Assembly (NCBI RefSeq): GCF_900302485.1
Contig: NZ_OMOI01000002.1
Span: 310,001 to 374,000 of the forward strand
DNA from: Aliiroseovarius pelagivivens
GTDB lineage: Bacteria; Pseudomonadota; Alphaproteobacteria; Rhodobacterales; Rhodobacteraceae
DNA: 64,000 bases
Direction of reading: 5' to 3'
The notes below the pieces were generated by a model. It had not been told where the DNA came from. It saw nothing but the letters and a program-made list of their open reading frames with translations, and searched no databases. Each line of letters begins with the position of its first letter. Position 1 is the first letter of the stretch. This document shows, piece after piece, positions 43,924 to 51,996 of this stretch. Made by a program: the position numbers and the translations under genes.

Positions 43924-44858
43924 CACAGACGGTTGAGAAGGCCCTTGATCTCTGGGGTATGAACGGTGCGAAATGGCGTCTGATCGCAGCACGCGAGAAC
44001 CGCGTTTTTCGTGCAGATCACGGCGGCAAGTCTTTCGCCTTTCGCCTGCATCGCGCGGGTTACCGCACAAACGCAGAACTGGTTTCCGAACTGGAATGGA
44101 TGGGCGCTGTCGCCGACGGCGGTTTGCATGTACCGGCACCGATCCGTTCAACGTCCGGAGATTATCTACATGTCGTAGATGATGTTCAGATCGACGTACT
44201 AACGTGGTTATCCGGTGCACCTATTGGCAAGACAGGCGAGCCGCTTCAAACGGCGGATCGTGATGATCTGTTCTTCCGATTGGGTCGTGAAATGGCCCGC
44301 TTGCACAAGCTGTCCGACGATTGGACTCCTCCTAACAACTTCACGCGTTGTCATTGGGACCGCAAAGGATTGGTTGGCGATTCACCACTCTGGGGCCGGT
44401 TTTGGGAGAACCCTACGCTCACTAGCGAAGACCGTGAGCTCTTTATGCGCATACGTGACCACGCGAATGCGCAGTTGGAAGAAGCAGAGGCTTCTCTCGA
44501 TTTCGGCCTGATCCATGCTGATCTGGTGCGTGAAAACGTGATGGCCGACGGCGACAAGCTGCAGTTCATCGATTTCGATGATGCCGGGTTTGGCTTCCGA
44601 ATTTTTGATCTCGCAACGACGTTGATCAAGAACATGCGCGAGCCGGATTATCCCCAACTTCGCGATGCGCTCATCAAAGGCTACCGCAGCCACCGCCCGA
44701 TCGACACTGACATGCTTGATCTTTTTATCCTGCTTCGCGCGCTGACTTATGTCGGATGGATCACCACGCGCATGGATGAAGATGGGTCGGCGATACGCAA
44801 TCAGCGGTTTGTCACAACAGCTCGCGAACTGGCCAATGAGACCCTGATCTCAAATTAA
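43920..44858 (+). CDS. Phosphotransferase (APH/hydroxylysine-kinase-like)
   Basis: 312 residues of the aminoglycoside phosphotransferase/choline kinase fold. N-lobe: ENRVFRADHGGKSFAFRLHR with the ATP Lys/Arg. Catalytic loop: FGLIHADLVRENVMADGDKL (HxD...N) near residue 205. Metal site: FIDFDDAGFGFRIFDLAT (DFDD). Coupled to the phospho-lyase by ATGA overlap, it most likely phosphorylates the hydroxyl of an amino alcohol so that the PLP enzyme can remove phosphate and ammonia. The same kinase/lyase logic is known for 5-hydroxylysine and aminopropanol. Confidence 0.87.
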   Translation: MTQTVEKALDLWGMNGAKWRLIAARENRVFRADHGGKSFAFRLHRAGYRTNAELVSELEWMGAVADGGLHVPAPIRSTSGDYLHVVDDVQIDVLTWLSGAPIGKTGEPLQTADRDDLFFRLGREMARLHKLSDDWTPPNNFTRCHWDRKGLVGDSPLWGRFWENPTLTSEDRELFMRIRDHANAQLEEAEASLDFGLIHADLVRENVMADGDKLQFIDFDDAGFGFRIFDLATTLIKNMREPDYPQLRDALIKGYRSHRPIDTDMLDLFILLRALTYVGWITTRMDEDGSAIRNQRFVTTARELANETLISN

Positions 44859-44920
44859 GAAAACCGTGTGCAGGTTCGGGCTCTTCCTGGGAACTGTTCA
44901 CAGCTGAAAGAGGAAACAAC

Positions 44921-45871
44921 ATGGCTACGAAATTTGCGTCCCAAGGGGACATGACGGAAAAAAAGATTACATTCGATGAGATTGGCGATGGCCTTTATGC
45001 TTTCACGGCAGAGGGGGATCCCAATTCCGGTGTGATCATCGGTGACGAGAGTGTGATGATTGTCGAAGCCCAGGCGACACCTCGATTGGCAAACAAAGTT
45101 ATCGATTGCGTCCGGTCCGTTACAGACAAGCCAATCAGCCATGTGGTTTTAACACACTATCACGCGGTCCGCGTTCTGGGCGCGAGTGCCTTTGGCGCCG
45201 AACAGGTTATCATGTCGGATATCGCACGATCGATGGTCGTTGAGCGCGGTCAAGAAGACTGGGACAGTGAATTCCAACGCTTTCCGCGGCTGTTCGAAGG
45301 GCATGAATCAATTCCTGGCCTGACGTGGCCAACCACGACCTTCTCGGATTCCATGTCCGTTTATCTGGGCAACCGCCGCGTAGACATCAAACAGATCGGC
45401 CGCGCGCATACCGCTGGCGACACCGTGATTCACGTGCCTGACCAAAACGTCATGTTCACAGGTGATATCGTTGAAGACCACTCCGCTTGTTACTGCGGCG
45501 ACGGCCACTTCAACGATTGGGGTCAGACGCTCGACAATATCCTCGCCTATGATGTGGATGCGATTGCACCTGGGCGTGGCGGCGCTTTGGTCGGCAAAGA
45601 CGCAGTAAACCGTGCCATCGAGAGCACTCGAGACTTTGTCGATAGCACCTATCAACCTGTAGCAAAGGTTGCCGCTCGTGGCGGGTCCCTGAAAGAGGCT
45701 TGGCACGCTGTGCGTGAAAGCTGTGACCCTAAGTTCGCAGACTACGCCATCTATGAACACTGCCTGCCCTTCAATGTGGCGCGTGCATATGACGAAGCCC
45801 GTGGCATCGACACCCCTCGAATCTGGACTGCACAACGCGATCTGGACATGTGGGCTGCCCTGCAGGGTTGA
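44921..45871 (+). CDS. Metallo-beta-lactamase fold protein with altered metal motif
   Basis: 316 residues, starting after GAGGAAAC. The MBL fold is clear: LTHYHAVRVLGASAFG, RAHTAGDTVIHVPDQNVMFT followed by GDIVEDH. The usual HxHxDH reads HYHAVR, so the Asp and His for the second metal are Val and Arg. The late PGHG-like stretch reads PGRGG. The first-site His pair, HTAGD and TGD are kept. It may use one metal or have a changed reaction. It starts the MBL-hydroxylase-DUF2783-VOC gene run in the right arm. Confidence 0.88.
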   Translation: MATKFASQGDMTEKKITFDEIGDGLYAFTAEGDPNSGVIIGDESVMIVEAQATPRLANKVIDCVRSVTDKPISHVVLTHYHAVRVLGASAFGAEQVIMSDIARSMVVERGQEDWDSEFQRFPRLFEGHESIPGLTWPTTTFSDSMSVYLGNRRVDIKQIGRAHTAGDTVIHVPDQNVMFTGDIVEDHSACYCGDGHFNDWGQTLDNILAYDVDAIAPGRGGALVGKDAVNRAIESTRDFVDSTYQPVAKVAARGGSLKEAWHAVRESCDPKFADYAIYEHCLPFNVARAYDEARGIDTPRIWTAQRDLDMWAALQG

Positions 45872-45897
45872 TCTGAAATTCGAGAGGAGATTACGAA

Positions 45898-47517
45898 ATG
45901 TTCGATGATAGATACACTCTGGCCTACAAGCTCTATCCATACGAAAAATCCGCAGATCAGGACCTAGACACAGCTGTCCGGCATCCGGTTGTCGTCATGG
46001 GTGGCGGACCCATCGGAGTTGCCGCGGCTTTGGACCTTGGAATGCAAGGTATCCCCGTTCTGGTTCTGGACGATCATGAAGGAATTGGCATGGGGTCCCG
46101 TGCGATCTGTTTTGCCAAACGCTGTTTGGAGATTGCCGATCGATATGGTTGTGGCGAGCCGATGCTCGACAAAGGCGTTGTCTGGAATTTGGGCAAGGTA
46201 TTCCATCGCGATGATAAAGTGTTCGATTTTAACCTGTTGCCAGAATCTGGGCACAAGTACCCTGCCTTTATCAACTTGCAGCAGCCCTATTACGAGCAGT
46301 TCCAGATCGAACGTCTGCGTGAATTGCAGACCCAAGGTGCACCAATTGAGATCCGTGGAAAGAACCGCGTTGATGCCGTCGACGTTAAAGATGACCATGT
46401 CGTTCTGGACGTGATGACACCGGACGGGCCGTACAAGATTGAAGCCGATTGGCTGATTGGCTGTGACGGTGCATCTTCGCCGCTGCGCGAAATGATGGAT
46501 CTGGATTTCACAGGAAAAGTCTTCCAAGACAGCTTCCTTATTGCTGACATCAAGATGAAGGGTGAGATTGAGTTTCCGACCGAACGGTGGTTCTGGTTTG
46601 AACCCTCTCACGGATCGGGCGCATCGACGCTGCTGCATAAACAACCTGATGATGTCTGGCGCGTAGACTTCCAGATCGGTTGGGACGTGGATCGCAAAGA
46701 AGAAATGAAGGAAGAGAATATACGCCGTCGTCTAGACGCGTTCCTTGGTGATGACGTGGACTACGACATGGTCTGGTCATCGATTTACACCTTCCAGTGT
46801 AAACGCATGGACAGCTTCCGTCACGGTCGGGTCCTGTTCGCCGGAGACGCCGCCCACCAAGTGTCGCCCTTTGGCGCGCGTGGGGCCAACTCAGGCATGC
46901 AGGACGTCGACAATTTGGGCTGGAAACTCGGCCTGGTGATCAACGGGAAGGCCCCAGAAGCTCTTTTGGACACCTATTCCGAAGAACGAGTGCATGGAGC
47001 TGATGAAAACATCCTCAACTCCACCCGATCAACTGATTTCATCACGCCGAAATCGGAAGTCAGCAAGATATTTCGCGATGCCGTGCTTACCCTATCCGGC
47101 GAGGCAGCATTTGCGCGCCCGCTGGTAAATTCGGGTCGCCTATCTGTGCCTTGCACCTATGATGATCTGTCTTTGAACGGTCCCGACAGCGATAAGCTTC
47201 CCAGTCGATTGCGTGTTGGCGCACCCATGGCAGACGCCCCGGCAGATGGAAAGTGGCTGCTGGAACGTCTTGGAGGTGAATTCCAACTACTGACTATCGA
47301 TGCGGACGCCCCAGAAAGCATGGACGTGGACGGTATCGGTGTCACTCGCGTTGCACTCAGCGCCTCGGGTAATCCGGAATTGGCAGAACGCTATCTAGGG
47401 GCAGCTACCTCAGCCGTTTACCTGATGCGCCCTGATCAGCACGTTGCAGCCCGCTGGGAAACCTTTGATGAAACTGCCGTACGCGCCGCGATCAACGTCG
47501 CTACAGCTCGTGTGTGA
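45898..47517 (+). CDS. FAD-dependent aromatic hydroxylase (MhpA/PheA-like), copy 1
   Basis: 539 residues. FAD motif VVVMGGGPIGVAAALDLG near residue 32, DG motif WLIGCDGASSPLRE near 195, and the ribityl-binding GDAAHQVSPFGARGANSGMQ near 318, followed by NLGWKLGLVI; a thioredoxin-like C-terminal domain follows, as in phenol-type hydroxylases. It should hydroxylate a phenolic ring with NAD(P)H and O2. Located upstream of hmgA-maiA-fahA, so a 4-hydroxyphenylacetate 1-hydroxylase making homogentisate is a reasonable hypothesis. GAGGAG lies before the ATG. It is paralogous to the 555-residue protein at 52 kb. Confidence 0.9.
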   Translation: MFDDRYTLAYKLYPYEKSADQDLDTAVRHPVVVMGGGPIGVAAALDLGMQGIPVLVLDDHEGIGMGSRAICFAKRCLEIADRYGCGEPMLDKGVVWNLGKVFHRDDKVFDFNLLPESGHKYPAFINLQQPYYEQFQIERLRELQTQGAPIEIRGKNRVDAVDVKDDHVVLDVMTPDGPYKIEADWLIGCDGASSPLREMMDLDFTGKVFQDSFLIADIKMKGEIEFPTERWFWFEPSHGSGASTLLHKQPDDVWRVDFQIGWDVDRKEEMKEENIRRRLDAFLGDDVDYDMVWSSIYTFQCKRMDSFRHGRVLFAGDAAHQVSPFGARGANSGMQDVDNLGWKLGLVINGKAPEALLDTYSEERVHGADENILNSTRSTDFITPKSEVSKIFRDAVLTLSGEAAFARPLVNSGRLSVPCTYDDLSLNGPDSDKLPSRLRVGAPMADAPADGKWLLERLGGEFQLLTIDADAPESMDVDGIGVTRVALSASGNPELAERYLGAATSAVYLMRPDQHVAARWETFDETAVRAAINVATARV

Positions 47518-47530
47518 AAGGACATATCTA

Positions 47531-47734
47531 ATGACTGCTCTCAATACAGATCCAAACATAAAAAGTCCTGACGACTTCTATGCTTCCCTTTTGGCCGCTC
47601 ACGAGGAGCTTTCCAAAGAAGAAAGCGACGCGCTGAACGCTCGGCTGATCTTGATCCTTTGTAATCACATCGGTGACACGCAAGCTCTTGATGCAGCGCT
47701 ACAGCTGGCCGCTGGATCCAACACCCAAGTTTAG
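47531..47734 (+). CDS. DUF2783-family small protein, copy 1
   Basis: 67 residues starting MTALNTDPNIKSPDDFYASL; AAAGGA stands just upstream. The central helix pair (SKEESDALNARLILILCNHI followed by GD) is the DUF2783 core as I recall it. It begins 13 bases after the hydroxylase stop. A related small protein follows the second hydroxylase at 53664, so the pair is a recurring unit. It may be a partner or assembly factor of the hydroxylase. No enzyme motif is visible. Confidence 0.85.
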   Translation: MTALNTDPNIKSPDDFYASLLAAHEELSKEESDALNARLILILCNHIGDTQALDAALQLAAGSNTQV

Positions 47735-47779
47735 GGTGCATTTGGACCCCGTCCACCCCTTGCAAGAAAGGAATACGAC

Positions 47780-48322
47780 TTGAAGATCGAACAAATCCAC
47801 CACGTGGCCTACCGCTGTAAAGACGCCAAAGAGACCGTCGAATGGTACGGCGAAATGCTGAACATGGATTTCATCCTGGCAATCGCCGAAGATCATGTCC
47901 CTTCGACACATGAACCTGACCCTTACATGCATCTGTTCCTGGATGCAGGAAACGGCAACGTATTGGCATTCTTTGAACTGCCCACCAAACCTGAGATGGG
48001 TCGTGACCCAAACACACCAATCTGGGTTCAGCATATCGCGTTTAAGGTTAAGGATCGTGACACTCTTGTTGAGTTCAAAGAGCACTTGGAAACTAAGGGC
48101 GTCGAAGTCTTAGGTGTGACCGATCACTCTATCTTCCATTCTATCTACTTCTTTGACCCTAACGGCCACCGTATTGAACTCGCATGCCCTGATCCTGAAG
48201 AGGAAGCGATGCTTGAGCGTATGGATTCAGTGAAGTGGGATATGCTGAATGAATGGTCGGTGACGAAACGCGCACCAAAGCATGCTGATTGGCTTCACGC
48301 CAAAGAGCTGGGCAAGACCTGA
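47780..48322 (+). CDS. VOC-family protein (glyoxalase/extradiol dioxygenase fold)
   Basis: 180 residues from TTG 47780, with AAAGGAA upstream. Two VOC beta-alpha-beta repeats are seen: [20 protein letters not shown] and [20 protein letters not shown]. The likely metal ligands are His near 7, His near 75 and the Glu of [11 protein letters not shown] near 135. It is too short for 4-hydroxyphenylpyruvate dioxygenase (about 350). It may act on a ring-cleavage or lactone-type intermediate. It lies 20 bases ahead of hmgA. Confidence 0.88.
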   Translation: MKIEQIHHVAYRCKDAKETVEWYGEMLNMDFILAIAEDHVPSTHEPDPYMHLFLDAGNGNVLAFFELPTKPEMGRDPNTPIWVQHIAFKVKDRDTLVEFKEHLETKGVEVLGVTDHSIFHSIYFFDPNGHRIELACPDPEEEAMLERMDSVKWDMLNEWSVTKRAPKHADWLHAKELGKT

Positions 48323-48342
48323 ATGCAAGCCGGAGCACAGTT

Positions 48343-49695
48343 ATGAACAAGCACAGCCCCTCGCGCGAGATGACGCGCGCGGTGTCAGTCGTTGGCACCG
48401 AGACCCATTACATGCCCGGTTGGGCGAATGATTTCGAAACCGAGGCGCTGCCCGGTGCGCTGCCGCAAGGCATGAACAGCCCGCAGAAATGCGAATATGG
48501 CCTGTATGGCGAGCAGCTGTCCGGCACTGCCTTCACAGCCAATCCGCCCGAGCGCACATGGTGCTATCGCATCCGCCCGTCGGTGAAGCACTCGGCGCGT
48601 TACACGAAGATTGACGTCCCTTACTGGAAATCTGCGCCCTGCGTGGATCCGGATGTGATTTCGCTGGGCCAGTATCGCTGGGATCCCGTGCCCACCGCCG
48701 AAGGTCTGAACTGGATCACCGGCATGCGGACCATGACCACGGCGGGCGACGTGAACACCCAAGTCGGCATGGCAACCCACGTCTACTTGGTCACCGAGTC
48801 TATGGTGGATGATTATTTCTTCTCGGCCGACAGCGAGCTGCTGGTCGTGCCGCAGGAAGGTAAGCTGCGCTTCTATACGGAACTGGGTGTCATCGACCTT
48901 GCGCCGCAGGAAATCGGCATCATCCCCCGTGGCCTTGTCTATCGCGTTGAGCTTCTGGAAGGCCCCGCGCGCGGCTTCGTCTGTGAAAACTACGGCCAGA
49001 AATTCGAGCTTCCGGGCCGCGGGCCGATTGGCGCGAACTGCATGGCCAATCCGCGTGACTTCAAAGCCCCTGTTGCTGCGTTTGAAGACCGCGAAGTGCC
49101 GTCGACCATCACCATCAAATGGTGTGGCCAGTTCCACAAGACCGAGATCGGCCAGTCGCCCTTGGACGTCGTCGCATGGCACGGCAATTACGCGCCGTAC
49201 AAGTACGACCTGACAACCTATTGCCCGGTTGGCGCGATCCTGTTTGACCACCCGGACCCCTCGATCTTCACCGTGCTGACGGCACCTTCGGGCCAGCCGG
49301 GCACCGCGAATATCGACTTCGTTCTGTTCCGCGAGCGTTGGATGGTGGCCGAAAACACCTTCCGTCCGCCGTGGTATCACAAGAACATCATGTCCGAACT
49401 GATGGGCAACATCTATGGCCAGTATGACGCCAAGCCGCAGGGCTTTGTCCCCGGTGGTGTGTCCTTGCACAACATGATGCTGCCGCACGGTCCGGATCGT
49501 GATGCCTTCGAGGGTGCCTCGAACTAGAACCTAGGGCCCGAGAAGTTGGACAACACCATGTCCTTCATGTTCGAGACCCGCTTCCCGCAGCACCTGACCG
49601 CGTTTGCGGCGAATGAAGCGCCGCTTCAGGACGAGTATATCGACTGCTGGGAGAGCCTTGAGAAGAAGTTCGACGGGACGCCGGGTAAAAAGTGA
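48343..49695 (+). pseudogene. hmgA: Homogentisate 1,2-dioxygenase interrupted by an in-frame amber codon
   Basis: The reading frame from ATG 48343 (GGAG upstream) gives a typical HmgA up to GASN, then TAG at 49525-49527, then continues in the same frame as [20 protein letters not shown]... to the TGA at 49693-49695. The whole frame is 450 codons, the normal HmgA length; the stopped product has 394. Iron ligands His346, Glu352 (YHKNIMSE) and His382 (PHGPD) lie before the stop, but 56 C-terminal positions are lost. maiA begins with an ATG overlapping the final TGA, so the full frame was the ancestral gene. It is either a recent nonsense mutation, a readthrough codon, or a sequence error. Active HmgA opens homogentisate to maleylacetoacetate. 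Confidence 0.88.
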
Positions 49696-50333
49696 TGACG
49701 CTTTACGGATACTGGCGGTCCACTGCGGCCTATCGCGTGCGCATTGCGCTGAACCTCAAGGGGCTCAAAGCAGAGCATGTGTCTGTCCATCTTGTGAAAG
49801 ATGGCGGACAGCAGCACGCGTCGGATTATGTGGCCAAGAACCCGACCCATCTGGTGCCCTCGCTGGAATTGGAGGACGGCACCGTCCTGACCCAGTCGCT
49901 GGCGATCATCGACTATCTTGAGGCCGTGCAGCCCGAGCCTGCCTTGCTGCCCGCAGATCCAGTCAAACGTGCTAAGGTGATGGCCGCCGCGCATGTCATC
50001 GCGATGGATATTCATCCGGTGAACAACCTGCGCGTGGCCAAGCATCTGGGCGACACGTTCGGTGCGGATGCCGAGGCGAAGCGCCAATGGATGGTCCACT
50101 GGATGGACACGGGCTTTGCCGCCCTTGAACAGATGGTCGACAAGGGCACCAAGTTTGCCTTTGGCGACACGCCGACGCTGGCAGACATTTGCCTTGTCGC
50201 ACAGTACTATAACGCACGGCGCTGGGGGGTGGATCTGACCGCCTATCCGCGTCTGACCGAAATCGAAGAAACCTGTCTGGCCCTGCCCGCCTTCGCCGAT
50301 GCGCGACCCGAGGCACAGGCCGACGCCGAGTGA
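49692..50333 (+). CDS. maiA: Maleylacetoacetate isomerase
   Basis: 213-residue zeta-class glutathione transferase. The N-terminal [20 protein letters not shown] carries the SSCS-type glutathione site variant; [13 protein letters not shown] and [12 protein letters not shown] complete the thioredoxin-like domain, and the helical domain ends with [15 protein letters not shown]. It converts maleylacetoacetate to fumarylacetoacetate. ATG overlaps the end of the full hmgA frame (ATGA), so its translation may suffer from the amber codon upstream. Confidence 0.95.
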   Translation: MMTLYGYWRSTAAYRVRIALNLKGLKAEHVSVHLVKDGGQQHASDYVAKNPTHLVPSLELEDGTVLTQSLAIIDYLEAVQPEPALLPADPVKRAKVMAAAHVIAMDIHPVNNLRVAKHLGDTFGADAEAKRQWMVHWMDTGFAALEQMVDKGTKFAFGDTPTLADICLVAQYYNARRWGVDLTAYPRLTEIEETCLALPAFADARPEAQADAE

Positions 50334-50340
50334 GGATCAC

Positions 50341-51600
50341 ATGAGCCAACTGAAAAAGTCGTGGGTGGACAGCGCGAACTCTGCCGAGACCCCCTTTCCC
50401 CTGAATAACCTGCCCTATGGCGTGTTCTCGACCGCCGACACCGAGCCGCGCTGTGGTGTGGCCATCGGGGATATGATCCTTGATATGCAGGCCGCTGAAG
50501 AAGCTGGCCTGATTGAGATCGGTGACGAACCCGTCTTCGACGTTCCTTTCTGGAACGAGCTGATGGAGCTGGGATCGGACGCATGGTCCGCACTGCGCGC
50601 CCGTCTTGGACAACTGCTGGGCGAAGGCTCGACCGAGCGTGACGCCGTTGAGCCTCTGCTGGTTGCTCAAGCCGACGCGGAACTGCACATGCCGTTCCTT
50701 GTGTCGGAATACACCGACTTCTATGCCGGTCGTCAGCACGCTGCCAACATGGGCGCGATCCTGCGTGGCTCGCCCGATCTGCCCGCCAACTGGCTGCACA
50801 TCCCGATCGGTTATAACGGCCGTGCGTCCTCCGTCGTGATCTCGGGTACGCCCATCCACCGCCCGAACGGTCAACGCAAAGCGCCTGACGCCGAGATGCC
50901 CAGCTTTGGTCCCTCGATGCGTCTGGATATCGAACTGGAAATGGGGGCCATCGTTGGCAAACCCTCCGAGTTCGGTCAGCCGATCACCGTAGATGAAGCC
51001 GACGACATGATCTTTGGCTACGTGCTGCTGAATGACTGGTCCGCCCGTGACATCCAAGGCTGGGAATACCAGCCGCTTGGTCCGTTCCAGGGTAAAGCCT
51101 TCGGCACGTCAATCAGCCCGTGGATCGTGACTGCCGCTGCGCTGGAAGAGTTCCGCGCCCCGACGCCGGAACGCGAGAAAGAACTGCTGCCCTATCTGGA
51201 TGGCTCCAAGGACGGTCTTTATGACATCGAGCTTCAGGTGCTGATGCAGCCCGAAGGCGGCGACACAACGTCGGTGGTTGGTGAAACCAACTACACCCGC
51301 ATGTATTACTCGGCCGCTGAACAGTTGTGCCACCACGCCATCGGCGGCTGCGCGATGAATGTGGGCGACCTTTTGGGGTCCGGCACCATCTCGGGTCCGA
51401 CGAAGACCGAATACGGATCGCTGATGGAAATGAGCTGGGCGGGGCGCGAGCCCTTCACGCTCGACACCGGCGAAACCCGCACCTTTATCGAGGACGGCGA
51501 CACGCTGACCCTGCGCGGTGCTGCCAAGGGTGACGGTTTCCAGATCGGCTTTGGCGATTGCGTCGGACAGATCCTGCCTGCCGTCAGCTGGCCCAAGTAA
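50341..51600 (+). CDS. fahA: Fumarylacetoacetase
   Basis: 419 residues, ATG 50341 after GAGGATCAC. Family blocks: YTDFYAGRQHAANMG (metal Asp and catalytic His region), IPIGYNGRASSVV, GPSMRLDIELEMGAIVGKPS with the metal-binding Glu, and LNDWSARDIQGWEYQPLGPF with Asp and the catalytic Lys/Trp region. It cleaves fumarylacetoacetate to fumarate and acetoacetate. Last enzyme of the hmgA-maiA-fahA unit. The acetoacetate can be taken by ScoAB encoded in the left arm. Confidence 0.96.
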   Translation: MSQLKKSWVDSANSAETPFPLNNLPYGVFSTADTEPRCGVAIGDMILDMQAAEEAGLIEIGDEPVFDVPFWNELMELGSDAWSALRARLGQLLGEGSTERDAVEPLLVAQADAELHMPFLVSEYTDFYAGRQHAANMGAILRGSPDLPANWLHIPIGYNGRASSVVISGTPIHRPNGQRKAPDAEMPSFGPSMRLDIELEMGAIVGKPSEFGQPITVDEADDMIFGYVLLNDWSARDIQGWEYQPLGPFQGKAFGTSISPWIVTAAALEEFRAPTPEREKELLPYLDGSKDGLYDIELQVLMQPEGGDTTSVVGETNYTRMYYSAAEQLCHHAIGGCAMNVGDLLGSGTISGPTKTEYGSLMEMSWAGREPFTLDTGETRTFIEDGDTLTLRGAAKGDGFQIGFGDCVGQILPAVSWPK

Positions 51601-51612
51601 GGTACCCCGCGC

Positions 51613-51723
51613 ATGACGCAATACGTTGGATATATCGCCATGAGCCTTGATGGCTACATCGCTACCCCAGACGGTGAACTCCGTGAAGTTCACTGTCTGC
51701 GCTTTGCTGACTGTTGCGTATGA
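51613..51723 (+). pseudogene. 5' remnant of a dihydrofolate-reductase-like (RibD C-terminal domain) gene
   Basis: ATG 51613 gives MTQYVGYIAMSLDGYIATPD, the typical N-terminus of the RibD_C/DHFR-like family, which is normally about 170-200 residues. The likeness ends after about 21 residues and the frame stops at codon 37. No continuation is found before the next gene. It marks a break in an older gene order behind fahA. Confidence 0.7.
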
Positions 51724-51911
51724 CGCGGTGAAACTAACCTTTGCGGCCGACGCAAGAAGCAGTAAAGACGGGCTACCGCCATTCCTGCCGATGGTGTAAT
51801 CGGCCCAAAGCTGCCACAGAGCAACCCAACAACAAAGAGCCGGTTCACGAACATAAGCTGCCTTTCACTCTGACAGCGTAACAATACCTTCCCTTACCAA
51901 CTGATTTCGGC

Positions 51912-51934
51912 CTGTCCACCCTTATGAGGGACAG
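51912..51934. promoter_or_regulatory. Inverted repeat upstream of the second flavin hydroxylase
   Basis: CTGTCC and GGACAG arms span 23 bases, ending 62 bases before the TTG start at 51997. A 23-base site with the same TGTCC/GGACA arms lies at 54658-54680 before the exporter gene, 16 of 23 positions identical. A LuxR-type regulator gene lies between the two targets. The rest of 51724-51996 holds no gene. Confidence 0.6.
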
Positions 51935-51996
51935 TCACAGCGCGTCTTTTTCCTCATCTTGATCACTAACAAATCATCTATCGGAAGGAATGCGCT

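Noticed and set aside
47780..48322. 4-hydroxyphenylpyruvate dioxygenase before hmgA
   Set aside because: VOC fold, but at 180 residues only half the length of that enzyme; called a VOC-family protein.
48385..49488. 367-codon open frame opposite hmgA
   Set aside because: Antisense shadow of hmgA; no motif.
51690..51884. Minus-strand frame of 64 codons with a hydrophobic start
   Set aside because: No ribosome site, no continuation; lies across the broken RibD_C remnant.
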